From contig OX638295.1 of the NCBI GenBank assembly GCA_951812345.1, forward strand, positions 2,606,965-2,670,964: 64,000 nt of DNA, in the 5' to 3' direction. A model generated the notes under the pieces. The model ran no database searches, was not told the origin of the DNA, and saw only the letters and a program-made list of their open reading frames with translations. This document shows positions 18,873 to 26,542 of the stretch, in pieces. Position 1 is the stretch's first letter. Each line of letters begins with the position of its first letter. The stretch is from Rhodothermales bacterium (GTDB lineage Bacteria; Bacteroidota; Rhodothermia; Rhodothermales; VXPQ01). A program made the translations under genes and the position numbers.

Positions 18873-20156
18873 TTATTCGAAAAACGGCATTCCTTCCGTC
18901 GCGTACCGGCGCATTCCTTCCTCATTGATCTCTACGCCGATTCCCGGTTTTTCCGAAAGCGGAATGAACCCGTCTTCTATCATCGGTCCGTCGAACGATA
19001 CGATCTCGCTAAACATCGGATCGGAATGAAAATAGGTTTGCCACTCCAGCACCATGAAATTGGGCACGGACGCGCACACATGGCAGGAAGCCATTGCGCC
19101 CAGATACGAGGCCACCATGTGCGGCGCGAACGGCACATAGTACAGGTTCGACAAATTGGCGATCCTCTGTCCTTCTCCCAATCCGCCCGCCTTCTGCAGA
19201 TCCGGCATGATAATATCTACGGCGCCGATTTCCAGCAGCCGCCGGAAACCGTGCGCCAGGTAAAGGTTTTCCCCGGCGCAGATGGGGGTACTCGTGGATT
19301 CCGTGATGGATTTGTACGCCTCCACGTTTTCCGCAGGGATCGGCTCTTCGAGCCACATCAGGTTGAGCGGCTCCATGAGTTTGGCGACTTGCTGGGCCGT
19401 GGGCGCGTCGTAGCGGCCATGCATATCCGCGCAAATATCGATGTTCGGCCCCACAGCTTCGCGGGCCGCCGAGATCTGATCGACCATCCGCTGGAGCTCT
19501 GCGGGGCTGGCGGTCCAGTTGTACTGATCGTACTTGTTCGGATCGTTTCGTTGATCCAGATCGAACTTGATCGCCGTAAATCCCATGTTGGCGGCTTCAG
19601 TGGCGGCTTCGGCGAACTGCTCCGGCGTGGGCAGCCGGAACTGATACAGCGCCGTATCCATGTAGACCCGGATCCGGTCGCGAAACTTGCCTCCCAGAAG
19701 CTGATACACCGGCAGGCCCAGCGCCTTGCCGGCAAGATCCCACAACGCGGTTTCGACCGCCGACAGCACGGCGACGTACATACCCGACTGGGCCCCTTCA
19801 AAAAAGCCTCTCCGGCGGATGTCCTCGAACAACCGGTGCACATTCAAGGGATTCTTTCCCTGAAGCCGCTCGCCAAACATTTTCACCAGGTGATAGGTAC
19901 CGGGCACGGCGTCCACTCCCTCGCCGCAGCCCCAGATATCCTGATTGGTGTAGATCTTCACAAAAAGACCGTGGGCGTTCCGTATGTATCCGCATTTGAT
20001 ATCCGTAATCGCCAGTTCCGAAGGGGAAGAAGCCAAATTGGCCTTCCCGACGGCGGATTCCAGGCCGCGCCCGAATCCGGCGAGCGGCGTGGCGGCCCAT
20101 GCGCCCGCGAGTGCGCTTCCGGCCAGAAAGGAACGTCGGGTGTGTCTCTTTTTCAT
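18873..20156 (-). CDS. Tat-exported mandelate racemase/muconate lactonizing family dehydratase
   Basis: A 427-residue enolase-superfamily protein preceded by a twin-arginine signal, TRRSFLAG at residues 6-13 with AGAWAATPLAG behind it. Catalytic landmarks are visible: Lys197 in AIKFDLD, metal ligands Asp244 (ICADMHGRYD), Glu270 (WLEEPIP) and Glu296 (CAGENLYL), and the Asp319 / His346 pair (MPDLQKAGG, APHMVAS). This set fits an acid-sugar dehydratase that turns an aldonate into a 2-keto-3-deoxy acid. Most family members are cytoplasmic, so the Tat signal is notable. An RraA-like aldolase lies 49 bases upstream and could cleave the product. The substrate cannot be named; fuconate, galactonate and rhamnonate are possibilities. 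Confidence 0.88.
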   Translation of the reverse strand: MKKRHTRRSFLAGSALAGAWAATPLAGFGRGLESAVGKANLASSPSELAITDIKCGYIRNAHGLFVKIYTNQDIWGCGEGVDAVPGTYHLVKMFGERLQGKNPLNVHRLFEDIRRRGFFEGAQSGMYVAVLSAVETALWDLAGKALGLPVYQLLGGKFRDRIRVYMDTALYQFRLPTPEQFAEAATEAANMGFTAIKFDLDQRNDPNKYDQYNWTASPAELQRMVDQISAAREAVGPNIDICADMHGRYDAPTAQQVAKLMEPLNLMWLEEPIPAENVEAYKSITESTSTPICAGENLYLAHGFRRLLEIGAVDIIMPDLQKAGGLGEGQRIANLSNLYYVPFAPHMVASYLGAMASCHVCASVPNFMVLEWQTYFHSDPMFSEIVSFDGPMIEDGFIPLSEKPGIGVEINEEGMRRYATEGMPFFE

Positions 20157-20157
20157 G

Positions 20158-20205
20158 GGATATTCTGGTTAAATCCGCAAATGTCAGGGGCTGAAAGGGG
20201 TGCGC
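20158..20205 (-). repeat. Degenerate left-end fragment of the GGATAC interspersed element
   Basis: GGATATTCTGGTTAA followed by ATCCGCAAATGTCAGGGGCT and AAAGGGGTGCGCT aligns with the left 50 bases of the full copy at 21286. It fills the whole gap between the aldolase stop and the dehydratase start. Confidence 0.65.
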
Positions 20206-21156
20206 TTACCAGGTTCGCGTGTTGAGGTACTCTTGAATATTTTCTTTCGCCACCGGAAGCTCGTCGATGTGCTCTTCGAGCCACCGCGAAAAGTCGCGCT
20301 CGATTTCTGCGGACCATCGCGTATCGATCTGACCGGGCGTATAGACCTGCTCGCGAAGACGCTGGTGCCCGAACAGGTCCCGAAGTCGGACGATTTCCGA
20401 TGTGGTGACCACCTGCTCCGCCAGGTGAGGAGGTATAAAAATGACACCGCCGTCTCTGCCCAGCACCACGTCGCCGGGCATCACCGTCGCCTTGCCGATC
20501 CGCGTCGGTTGGTTAATCCCGACCAGGGTGGTGTTGAGTCTGCCGTCGGGATTGTTCAGGTGATGGGAGGGGTGATAACTCCGAAAGAAAGACGTGAACG
20601 AACCGATCTCCTTGAGGCCGTCGATATCCCGGAGGGCGCCGTCATAGACGATCCCGTTGCCCGATTTCGCATAGATCGAGTTGCCCAGGTTGTCGCCGAT
20701 GGTCGGCCCGTCTTCGTGTGCGCCGAATTGATCGACGACGTAGACATCGCCTTGCACGAGCAGGTCGATAGGCCACGAATTCTGCGACCCGATGCGCCCG
20801 TCTTCGGTATGCCCTTTTCCGTCGAGCACCCGATGAATATCCGGCCGGCCCGGCATGAAAACCGCCGTAACGGCCCTGCCCACCAGCACGCTGTCCGGGT
20901 TAATCGTCATCCAGCCGTCGTCGTACTGATGATTGAAGTTGTCCCCTCTCAGCACCGCCCAGGCTTCTTCGAGGGTAACCTGTCTCATCCGGTCCAGGAT
21001 GTCGTCGGGCACGCGGGGCCGACCGTCGGGAAACCGTTCGCCCTGCCATTCGGGCGTCAGGAAAACAAGGTCTTCTTTCGAAATTTGCTGCCCCGAAACG
21101 GCTTGCGCGAGAAAGAACGACAGTAAGATAAAAGGCAAGAATCGGTGTGCTGTCAT
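20206..21156 (-). CDS. Exported RraA-like (4-hydroxy-2-oxoglutarate aldolase family) protein
   Basis: About 316 residues from the ATG at 21154-21156, which opens a clean Sec signal (AHRFLPFILLSFFLAQAVSGQ); the longer frame to 21258 adds an unlikely leader that runs into repeat DNA. The RraA core is present: VGRAVTAVF, GDVYVVDQFGAHEDGPTIGDNLGNSIYAKSGNGIVYDGALRDIDGL and PGDVVLGRDGGVIFIPPHLAEQVV. The DGxxRD motif carries the Arg/Asp pair that binds metal and pyruvate enolate in class II aldolases such as HMG/CHA aldolase. RraA relatives cleave 2-keto-4-hydroxy acids to pyruvate plus an aldehyde. It is the first gene of the minus-strand block, so dehydratase then aldolase is a plausible order. 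Export of an RraA homologue is unusual. Confidence 0.85.
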   Translation of the reverse strand: MTAHRFLPFILLSFFLAQAVSGQQISKEDLVFLTPEWQGERFPDGRPRVPDDILDRMRQVTLEEAWAVLRGDNFNHQYDDGWMTINPDSVLVGRAVTAVFMPGRPDIHRVLDGKGHTEDGRIGSQNSWPIDLLVQGDVYVVDQFGAHEDGPTIGDNLGNSIYAKSGNGIVYDGALRDIDGLKEIGSFTSFFRSYHPSHHLNNPDGRLNTTLVGINQPTRIGKATVMPGDVVLGRDGGVIFIPPHLAEQVVTTSEIVRLRDLFGHQRLREQVYTPGQIDTRWSAEIERDFSRWLEEHIDELPVAKENIQEYLNTRTW

Positions 21157-21865
21157 ACCTGCGAATACGTGTGGCTGGAGAAAACCGATGATGAGGCGAT
21201 ATTTCCAAATGGTTGAACTGAAGGAAGGTAACCGGAAACGGAACAGAATCGAAAACATGTCAAAATATATGGATACTCTGATTAAGGATACTCTGATTAA
21301 ATCCGCAAAGATTCAGAGGCTGAAAGGGGTGCGCTGGCAAGGAATGACGAAGCAATGTGGCAGGCCCCACATAATGAGGAATGACACAGCCAGCGTGCCC
21401 CTCTCTGCCTCCCGAAGGGCGCTTCACGTTCGCAAGTACAGGATATCATGATTTTATCATCGGAATCAGCGGGAAATATGCGAAGTCGGGGTGTTGCGAA
21501 CGTGAAGCGCTGAACGAAGGGGTTTTGATCAGAGTATCCTTAAAGTCCACAAAGCTCAGAGGCCCAAAGAGCCAATTCGAATTTTTGCGGAAAATTTCGG
21601 CTATATTTCCGTGCAGATTGTTTCTGCTGCCCTTAGCGGCCCGAAACGGTCGCCTCGCACAGTTAACCGATACACCTCGGAGGCAAGGCAACGGCCGGTA
21701 AGCGCCTCCCCCTTCGCACACATTGCGTCAACGATAGCCCAACCTGCCTTCTTCGCTAACCTCGTCGTTCAGGCGCTGCCTTGCAGGAACCCGTCACGCT
21801 CCGGCGTGAAACACACGCCACGAAGTACGTATCAGGATACTCGAACCAAGACCACCCCGCCCAGT
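21157..21865. other. Divergent intergenic region carrying a full repeat element
   Basis: About 710 bases between the aldolase start (minus) and the ThuA/PQQ-dehydrogenase start (plus). It must hold promoters for both units. A full repeat copy occupies 21271-21539. The rest (21545-21865) is open in one plus frame as far back as 21611, but that reading has no family character and I treat it as untranslated leader. No further gene is seen. Confidence 0.6.
21271..21539 (+). repeat. Full-length copy of the GGATAC interspersed element with doubled left end
   Basis: GGATACTCTGATTAA occurs twice in tandem (21271-21285, 21286-21300) and its inverse TTGATCAGAGTATCC closes the element at 21525-21539. 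From the second left end the length is 254 bp, against 256 bp at 1557-1812. TTAA stands directly outside both ends of the 254-bp unit. Inside is a second, perfect 17-base inverted repeat, GCGCTTCACGTTCGCAA at 21419-21435 and its complement at 21494-21510. The bases after 21543 again resemble the inner left end, suggesting a further truncated copy. Confidence 0.8.
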
Positions 21866-24800
21866 ATGTTTAAGCATATTCCCATGAGCAGACTCCAAAT
21901 CCGTTCAAACCTGATAACTGCGCTGGCGGTATGCTGCACCGCCGCAGTCCTGTCCGCGGGCTTGAGTACGCCCAAACAGGAACGCGTCCTGGTATTCTCG
22001 AAAACGGAGGGATTTCGGCATGCATCGATCGAAGCGGGCGTGGAAAGCCTTCGGAAGCTTGGCCAGGAGCATGGCTTCGCTGTCGATGCAACCGAAGATG
22101 CGACCGCGTTCACGGAGAACAGCCTGAAGGACTATCGCGCCGTGATCTTTCTGAACACGACAGGAGACATCCTCGATCTGGCGCAGCAGGACGAATTCGA
22201 ACGTTACATCCAGGCGGGCGGCGGCTACGTCGGCATCCACGCCGCCACCGATACGGAGTACGACTGGCCCTGGTACGGAAAACTCGCCGGCGCCTACTTC
22301 GAGAGCCATCCCATCGACCCGAACGTGCGGAGCGGCGTCTTCCGGGTACTGCGCAAGGACCACCCGTCGACGGAAGGACTGCCGGACCGGTGGGAGCGCG
22401 AGGACGAGTTTTACAACTTCCAGTCGATCAACCCCGACATCGAAGTCCTCATAGATATCGACGAAACGACGTACGAGGGCGGCACGAACGGCGAGAACCA
22501 TCCAATGAGCTGGCACCATGAATTCGATGGAGGGCGAGCGTGGTACACCGCGATGGGACATACGGACGAAACGTTTTCGGAGCCGCTCTTCCTGCAGCAT
22601 CTTCTTGGCGGAATCCGTTACGCGATGGGGGACGGCGCGCCGGACTACAGCCGGGCCCGCCCGCAGGAAAACCGCTTCACCAAGGTCGTGCTTACCGAAA
22701 AGCTCGACGAGCCGCTGGATTTGACCGTGCTCCCGGACGAGCGGGTGCTCTTCATTGAACGCGGCGGCGCGGTGCATCTCTACCACCCCGCCACGGAACA
22801 GATCACGCAGATTGCGACGATTCCTGTCAGCACCAGTTACTTGAACGGCAATATCGCCGAGGACGGCCTGCTCGGCGTCGCCGCCGATCCGGACTTCGCG
22901 GAAAACAGCTGGATATACCTTTTCTTATCCCCGGCAGGAGACGATCCGAAAAACGTGCTTGCCCGCTACCGCATGCAAGAAGATGCGCTCGATCTGGACA
23001 CGGAACAGGTGATTCTGGAAGTGCCCGTGCAGCGGGAAGAGTGCTGTCATACAGGCGGTTCCATCGCCTTCGACGCCGACGGCAATATGTATCTCTCTAC
23101 GGGCGACAATACGAATCCGTACGGCATAGGCTATGCACCTATCGACGAGCGGCCCGGACGCGCACCCTGGGACGCACAGAAATCGTCGGCCAACACGAAC
23201 GACCTGCGGGGCAAAATCCTGCGCATTACGCTGCAACCGGACGGAAGCTATACGATTCCCGAAGACAACCTCTTCCCTCCGGGTACGCCAGACACGCGGC
23301 CCGAGATCTACACGATGGGCCACCGGAATCCGTACCAGATCTCGGTAGACCGGCGAACAGGCTTCCTCTACTGGGGCGATATCGGTCCAGACGCCAGTCG
23401 CGATTCCGTAGGCCGCGGCCCCACCGGTCACGACGAGTTCAATCAGGCGCGGCAGGCCGGCAATTACGGCTGGCCGTACATCATTGCAGACAACAAGCCA
23501 TACCACGACTTCGATTACGTTTCGCAAACGCCCGGCGCGGCCTTCGACCCGGCCCGCCCGGTAAACGACTCGCCGAATAACACGGGGCTCGCGGAACTCC
23601 CCCCGGCGCAGCCTGCTTTTCTGTGGTACCCGTCCGGACCCTCGCCGGAGTTCCCTCTTCTCGGCAGCGGCGGCCGTTCGGCCATGGCCGGCCCTGTCTT
23701 CTACCGGGACGACTTCGCCGACGCCGAGCGGCTGTTCCCGGCCTGGTACGACGGCAAGCTCTTTCTCTACGAATGGATGCGCGGCTGGATCATGGCTGTG
23801 ACGATGAACGAGGAGGGCGACTTCCTTTCAATGGAGCAGTTCATGCCGAGCCACCGCTTCAGCAACCCCATCGACATGGAGTTCGGACCGAGCGGCGACC
23901 TCTACGTGCTGGAATACGGTACGGCCTGGTTTTCGGCCAATGACGACGCCCGGCTCGTCCGCATCGAGTACAACGCGGGGAACCGTAAACCGGCCCCCCA
24001 ACTGTCGGTAGACCGGTCCGCCGGGGCCACGCCGCTCCGCGTCGCGCTCTCCTCGGAGGGAACAATGGACGCCGACGGCGACACACTCCGCTACGAATGG
24101 GCAATCACCAACCAGGATGGAACCGGTTTGGCCCGACTGAACGAGCCGAACCCCACGTACACCTTCGACCAGCCGGGCCTGTATACAGCCACGCTGACCG
24201 TAACCGACACGCAGGGCGAGAGCGCTACGGCCGAGACACAGATCGTGGCGGGTAACGAGCCGCCGGAGGTGGAAATCGACCTGATCGACGGAAATCGCTC
24301 CTTCTTCTTCGCGGGAGATCCGATCCACTACGCCGTGCGTGTCCGCGATCATGAGGATGGCGCCCTGCAAGACGGGCAGATCCCGGCAGAGCAGGTAACG
24401 GTCACGGCAGACTACCTGCGGGAAGGGTACGACCAGGAAGCCATCGCGCAAGGGCATTTCACGGCCGGCGTTTTGACAGCTCACACAGCCGGCCGGGAAT
24501 TAGTGGAAGGGGCGACCTGTCTCGCCTGCCATCAGCTCGACCGACCCTCCATCGGCCCTTCCTACGTAGCCGTGGCGCAGAAATACGAGGACGACCCGGA
24601 GGCCACGAAGCACCTTGTGAAGAATATCCGCGAGGGTGGATCCGGCGTCTGGGGCGAAGTGATGATGCCGCCGCACCCGCAGTTTTCCGAGAGCGAGGCG
24701 CAGCAGATGGTGGCGTACATTCTCAGTTTGGGCGAGGAGCATGAGGCGCCCTCGTTGCTGCCCGTCGAGGGAACATACACCCCGCCAGGTGTCGAAGCGG

Positions 24801-25552
24801 GCGGTACGGAGCAAGGTATCGTCGTGCTCCGTGCAGCATACACAGACCGGGGCGCCAACGGGTTGCCCGGCGCCCTGACCGAAAAAACGCTTGTGCTCCG
24901 CCCCCCGACCGTACTGGCGAGCGACGGCGAACTAACGGAAGGCATCATGAGAATCGCCGTCCCGCAATTTCCGACGCCGATGGCTATCGTATCGCAACCG
25001 GATTCGTACATCCGGTTCGAGCAACTCGACCTGACCGAAATATCGGAGGTGCGTTTGTTCGCTCTCGCGCCGCGCCAGTTCCAGGCGCAGGGGGGCAAGG
25101 TGGAAATCCGGCTCGATGCGCCAGACGGTCCGCTCCTTGGCGAAACCGACTTCATCCAGGACGTGGCGAATCCCACGCCGTTCCCGGTTACGCTCGAACC
25201 CACAGTCGGAATGCGCGACGTGTACTTCACGTTCAAAAACGACGAGCATGACGGTCAAGGAATGCTCTTCGTCCTTACGACGGTGGAATTTACAGGCGCC
25301 GGGGAAAACGCACAGCAACCGGTCGAAGAACAAAGCGCATCTGCGGGTCTGGACACGAATAGCCCCATCAGGGACCTCCTTGCCAACGAACAGGCCAAGG
25401 CCGTTCTGGACAAGCACGTCCCCGGCATGACGACGAATCCGCAGCTCGAGCAAGCGATGGGCATGTCGCTCCGGCAGATCGCGCCCTTTGCGCCGCAAAC
25501 CTTCACCGAAGAACTACTTGAGGCCATCGACAAGGATCTGGCCGAACTGTAG
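21866..25552 (+). CDS. Exported mosaic protein: ThuA, PQQ-type sugar dehydrogenase, PKD, cytochrome c, CBM-like
   Basis: About 1228 residues from the ATG at 21866 (a second ATG at 21884 is equally good); the open frame reaches 21611, but only this start leads into a signal peptide (NLITALAVCCTAAVLSAG). Domains in order: ThuA at about 38-255 (VLVFSKTEGFRHASIEAGVESL, GGYVGIHAATDTEYDWPWYGKLAGAYF); a glucose/sorbosone dehydrogenase propeller at 270-700 (GGSIAFDADGNMYLSTGDN, GHRNPYQISVDRRTG); PKD at 705-790; cytochrome c with C885-x-x-C888-H889; a beta-sandwich resembling CBM6 at about 985-1140; and a helical tail (PIRDLLANEQAKAVLDKHVPG). The layout implies oxidation of a sugar with electrons passed to the attached haem. 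It is divergent from the sugar-acid block. Confidence 0.88.
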   Translation: MFKHIPMSRLQIRSNLITALAVCCTAAVLSAGLSTPKQERVLVFSKTEGFRHASIEAGVESLRKLGQEHGFAVDATEDATAFTENSLKDYRAVIFLNTTGDILDLAQQDEFERYIQAGGGYVGIHAATDTEYDWPWYGKLAGAYFESHPIDPNVRSGVFRVLRKDHPSTEGLPDRWEREDEFYNFQSINPDIEVLIDIDETTYEGGTNGENHPMSWHHEFDGGRAWYTAMGHTDETFSEPLFLQHLLGGIRYAMGDGAPDYSRARPQENRFTKVVLTEKLDEPLDLTVLPDERVLFIERGGAVHLYHPATEQITQIATIPVSTSYLNGNIAEDGLLGVAADPDFAENSWIYLFLSPAGDDPKNVLARYRMQEDALDLDTEQVILEVPVQREECCHTGGSIAFDADGNMYLSTGDNTNPYGIGYAPIDERPGRAPWDAQKSSANTNDLRGKILRITLQPDGSYTIPEDNLFPPGTPDTRPEIYTMGHRNPYQISVDRRTGFLYWGDIGPDASRDSVGRGPTGHDEFNQARQAGNYGWPYIIADNKPYHDFDYVSQTPGAAFDPARPVNDSPNNTGLAELPPAQPAFLWYPSGPSPEFPLLGSGGRSAMAGPVFYRDDFADAERLFPAWYDGKLFLYEWMRGWIMAVTMNEEGDFLSMEQFMPSHRFSNPIDMEFGPSGDLYVLEYGTAWFSANDDARLVRIEYNAGNRKPAPQLSVDRSAGATPLRVALSSEGTMDADGDTLRYEWAITNQDGTGLARLNEPNPTYTFDQPGLYTATLTVTDTQGESATAETQIVAGNEPPEVEIDLIDGNRSFFFAGDPIHYAVRVRDHEDGALQDGQIPAEQVTVTADYLREGYDQEAIAQGHFTAGVLTAHTAGRELVEGATCLACHQLDRPSIGPSYVAVAQKYEDDPEATKHLVKNIREGGSGVWGEVMMPPHPQFSESEAQQMVAYILSLGEEHEAPSLLPVEGTYTPPGVEAGGTEQGIVVLRAAYTDRGANGLPGALTEKTLVLRPPTVLASDGELTEGIMRIAVPQFPTPMAIVSQPDSYIRFEQLDLTEISEVRLFALAPRQFQAQGGKVEIRLDAPDGPLLGETDFIQDVANPTPFPVTLEPTVGMRDVYFTFKNDEHDGQGMLFVLTTVEFTGAGENAQQPVEEQSASAGLDTNSPIRDLLANEQAKAVLDKHVPGMTTNPQLEQAMGMSLRQIAPFAPQTFTEELLEAIDKDLAEL

Positions 25553-25585
25553 GGGCTTCGGCGCACCCGGGGTGGAAAGTCCGCC

Positions 25586-26059
25586 TCAATCCTCCTCGTC
25601 CGACGCCTCCGCCGGCAGGTCAACGCCCTTGTTGTTCCACTTCCACACCCAAAAAGTCAGCGGTCCGTCGCCCGTGTTCTTGACCCCGTGTATATCCCAC
25701 GGGGCGGCATACAGCATGTCTCCTTCTCCGGCTTCGAACTCCTCACCGTTGAGGTGCCAGACGCCCTGCCCCTCTGTGACGATCATGTATTCTTCTTCGG
25801 CATGCGTATGCGGCGGGTGAATCTCCCAGCCCGGCTTGATGACGGCTACGCCGGTCAGGACATCTTGCGTACCGTAGGTCTCCCCCTGATGATAGGTATA
25901 GAACGTACCCCATTCGAAGTCTTCTTGCAGGGCTTCTTCCTCGGACATCACGCTGGAAGGAATCGGCTCGACCGGTTGCCCGGCAAACATGGCGCCAAGC
26001 ATAAAGGCCAGGGCCAAACCGATGAGCACAGGTAGAGGATGCAGACGTACATTTTTCAT
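25586..26059 (-). CDS. Membrane-anchored or exported cupin protein
   Basis: A 157-residue protein with an N-terminal hydrophobic anchor or signal (LPVLIGLALAFMLGAMFAG). A single cupin barrel follows, with metal-ligand pattern HPPHTHAEEEYMIVTEGQGVWHLNGEEFEAGEGDMLYAAPWDIHGVKN: the HxHxxxxE part of motif 1 and the His of motif 2 are present. Cupins of this size include sugar-acid ring-opening enzymes of the KdgF type and many unassigned metal enzymes; nothing visible distinguishes these. It converges with the ThuA/PQQ-dehydrogenase gene, 33 bases between the two stops. Another extracytoplasmic protein in this neighbourhood fits the general pattern. Confidence 0.78.
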   Translation of the reverse strand: MKNVRLHPLPVLIGLALAFMLGAMFAGQPVEPIPSSVMSEEEALQEDFEWGTFYTYHQGETYGTQDVLTGVAVIKPGWEIHPPHTHAEEEYMIVTEGQGVWHLNGEEFEAGEGDMLYAAPWDIHGVKNTGDGPLTFWVWKWNNKGVDLPAEASDEED

Positions 26060-26118
26060 AGCGGAGGGGGTTAAAGCGCTAACCCATTATTAGGATGCTT
26101 TGCGAGAGAACAGTTCCG

Positions 26119-26202
26119 TACCCGGGGTGGGACTCGAACCCACAAGACCCGAAGGCCATCGGATTTTGAGTCCGACGCGTCTACCAATTCCGCCACCCGG
26201 GC
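26119..26202 (-). tRNA. tRNA-Leu (anticodon CAA)
   Basis: The 84-base minus-strand sequence folds as a class II tRNA. The acceptor GCCCGGG pairs with CCCGGGT (G-U at the first pair); discriminator A; anticodon stem TCGGA/TCCGA around loop CTCAAAA, giving CAA; a variable arm GGCC-TTCG-GGTC; and a T arm GTGGG-TTCGAGT-CCCAC. The CCA end is not encoded. It reads UUG codons. Confidence 0.95.
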
Positions 26203-26542
26203 AGGGCGTGGACGTGCGGCGTTTTCGTTGGAGTTTTTACGTACCTCCAGAGCGTTTCCGCAAGCCCTTCCGTACAACGACCATCGGATGCACGGGATCC
26301 GCAGGGACCGAATCGGAATACGTCTTTCTTCAGGCGGACGAGGAGAAAGAGGGGATGCATACTATAACGTGTACATCCCTCGTTAATCGTGGCAAGCAGG
26401 TCTGAGCCGCTGCCTTGCAAAAAAACAAAAATCGGGAATGGAATCGGCTGCGCCCGGATCAAAAGGATCAACGAACGCACCCGGGGCGACGCCAGCCCCG
26501 CAAGCGCGGCGTTCCCTCTTTTGTCCATTACGAAAAATATCT
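26203..26542. other. Leader region of the second TonB receptor with direct-repeat copy
   Basis: About 340 bases between the tRNA and the receptor ATG. It contains the left copy of the 39-bp direct repeat (26266-26304). The receptor frame stays open back to 26438 but without signal-peptide character, so I treat it as untranslated. No other gene is seen. Confidence 0.5.
26266..26304 (+). repeat. 39-bp direct repeat, left copy
   Basis: Starts CCTTCCGTACAACGACCAT and ends GGATGCACGGGATCCGCAG. The copy at 30004-30042 differs at one base (C versus A before GGATGC). The pair brackets the TonB receptor and DUF4249 genes. Confidence 0.85.

Noticed and set aside
17557-19029. Plus-strand open frame of 490 codons rich in His, Asp and Arg
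   Set aside because: Antisense of the BASS symporter; the amino acid bias arises from reading codons of hydrophobic residues on the other strand.
21611-21865. N-terminal extension of the ThuA/PQQ-dehydrogenase reading frame
   Set aside because: The 85 extra residues have no family or signal-peptide character and the ATG at 21866 leads directly to a signal peptide.
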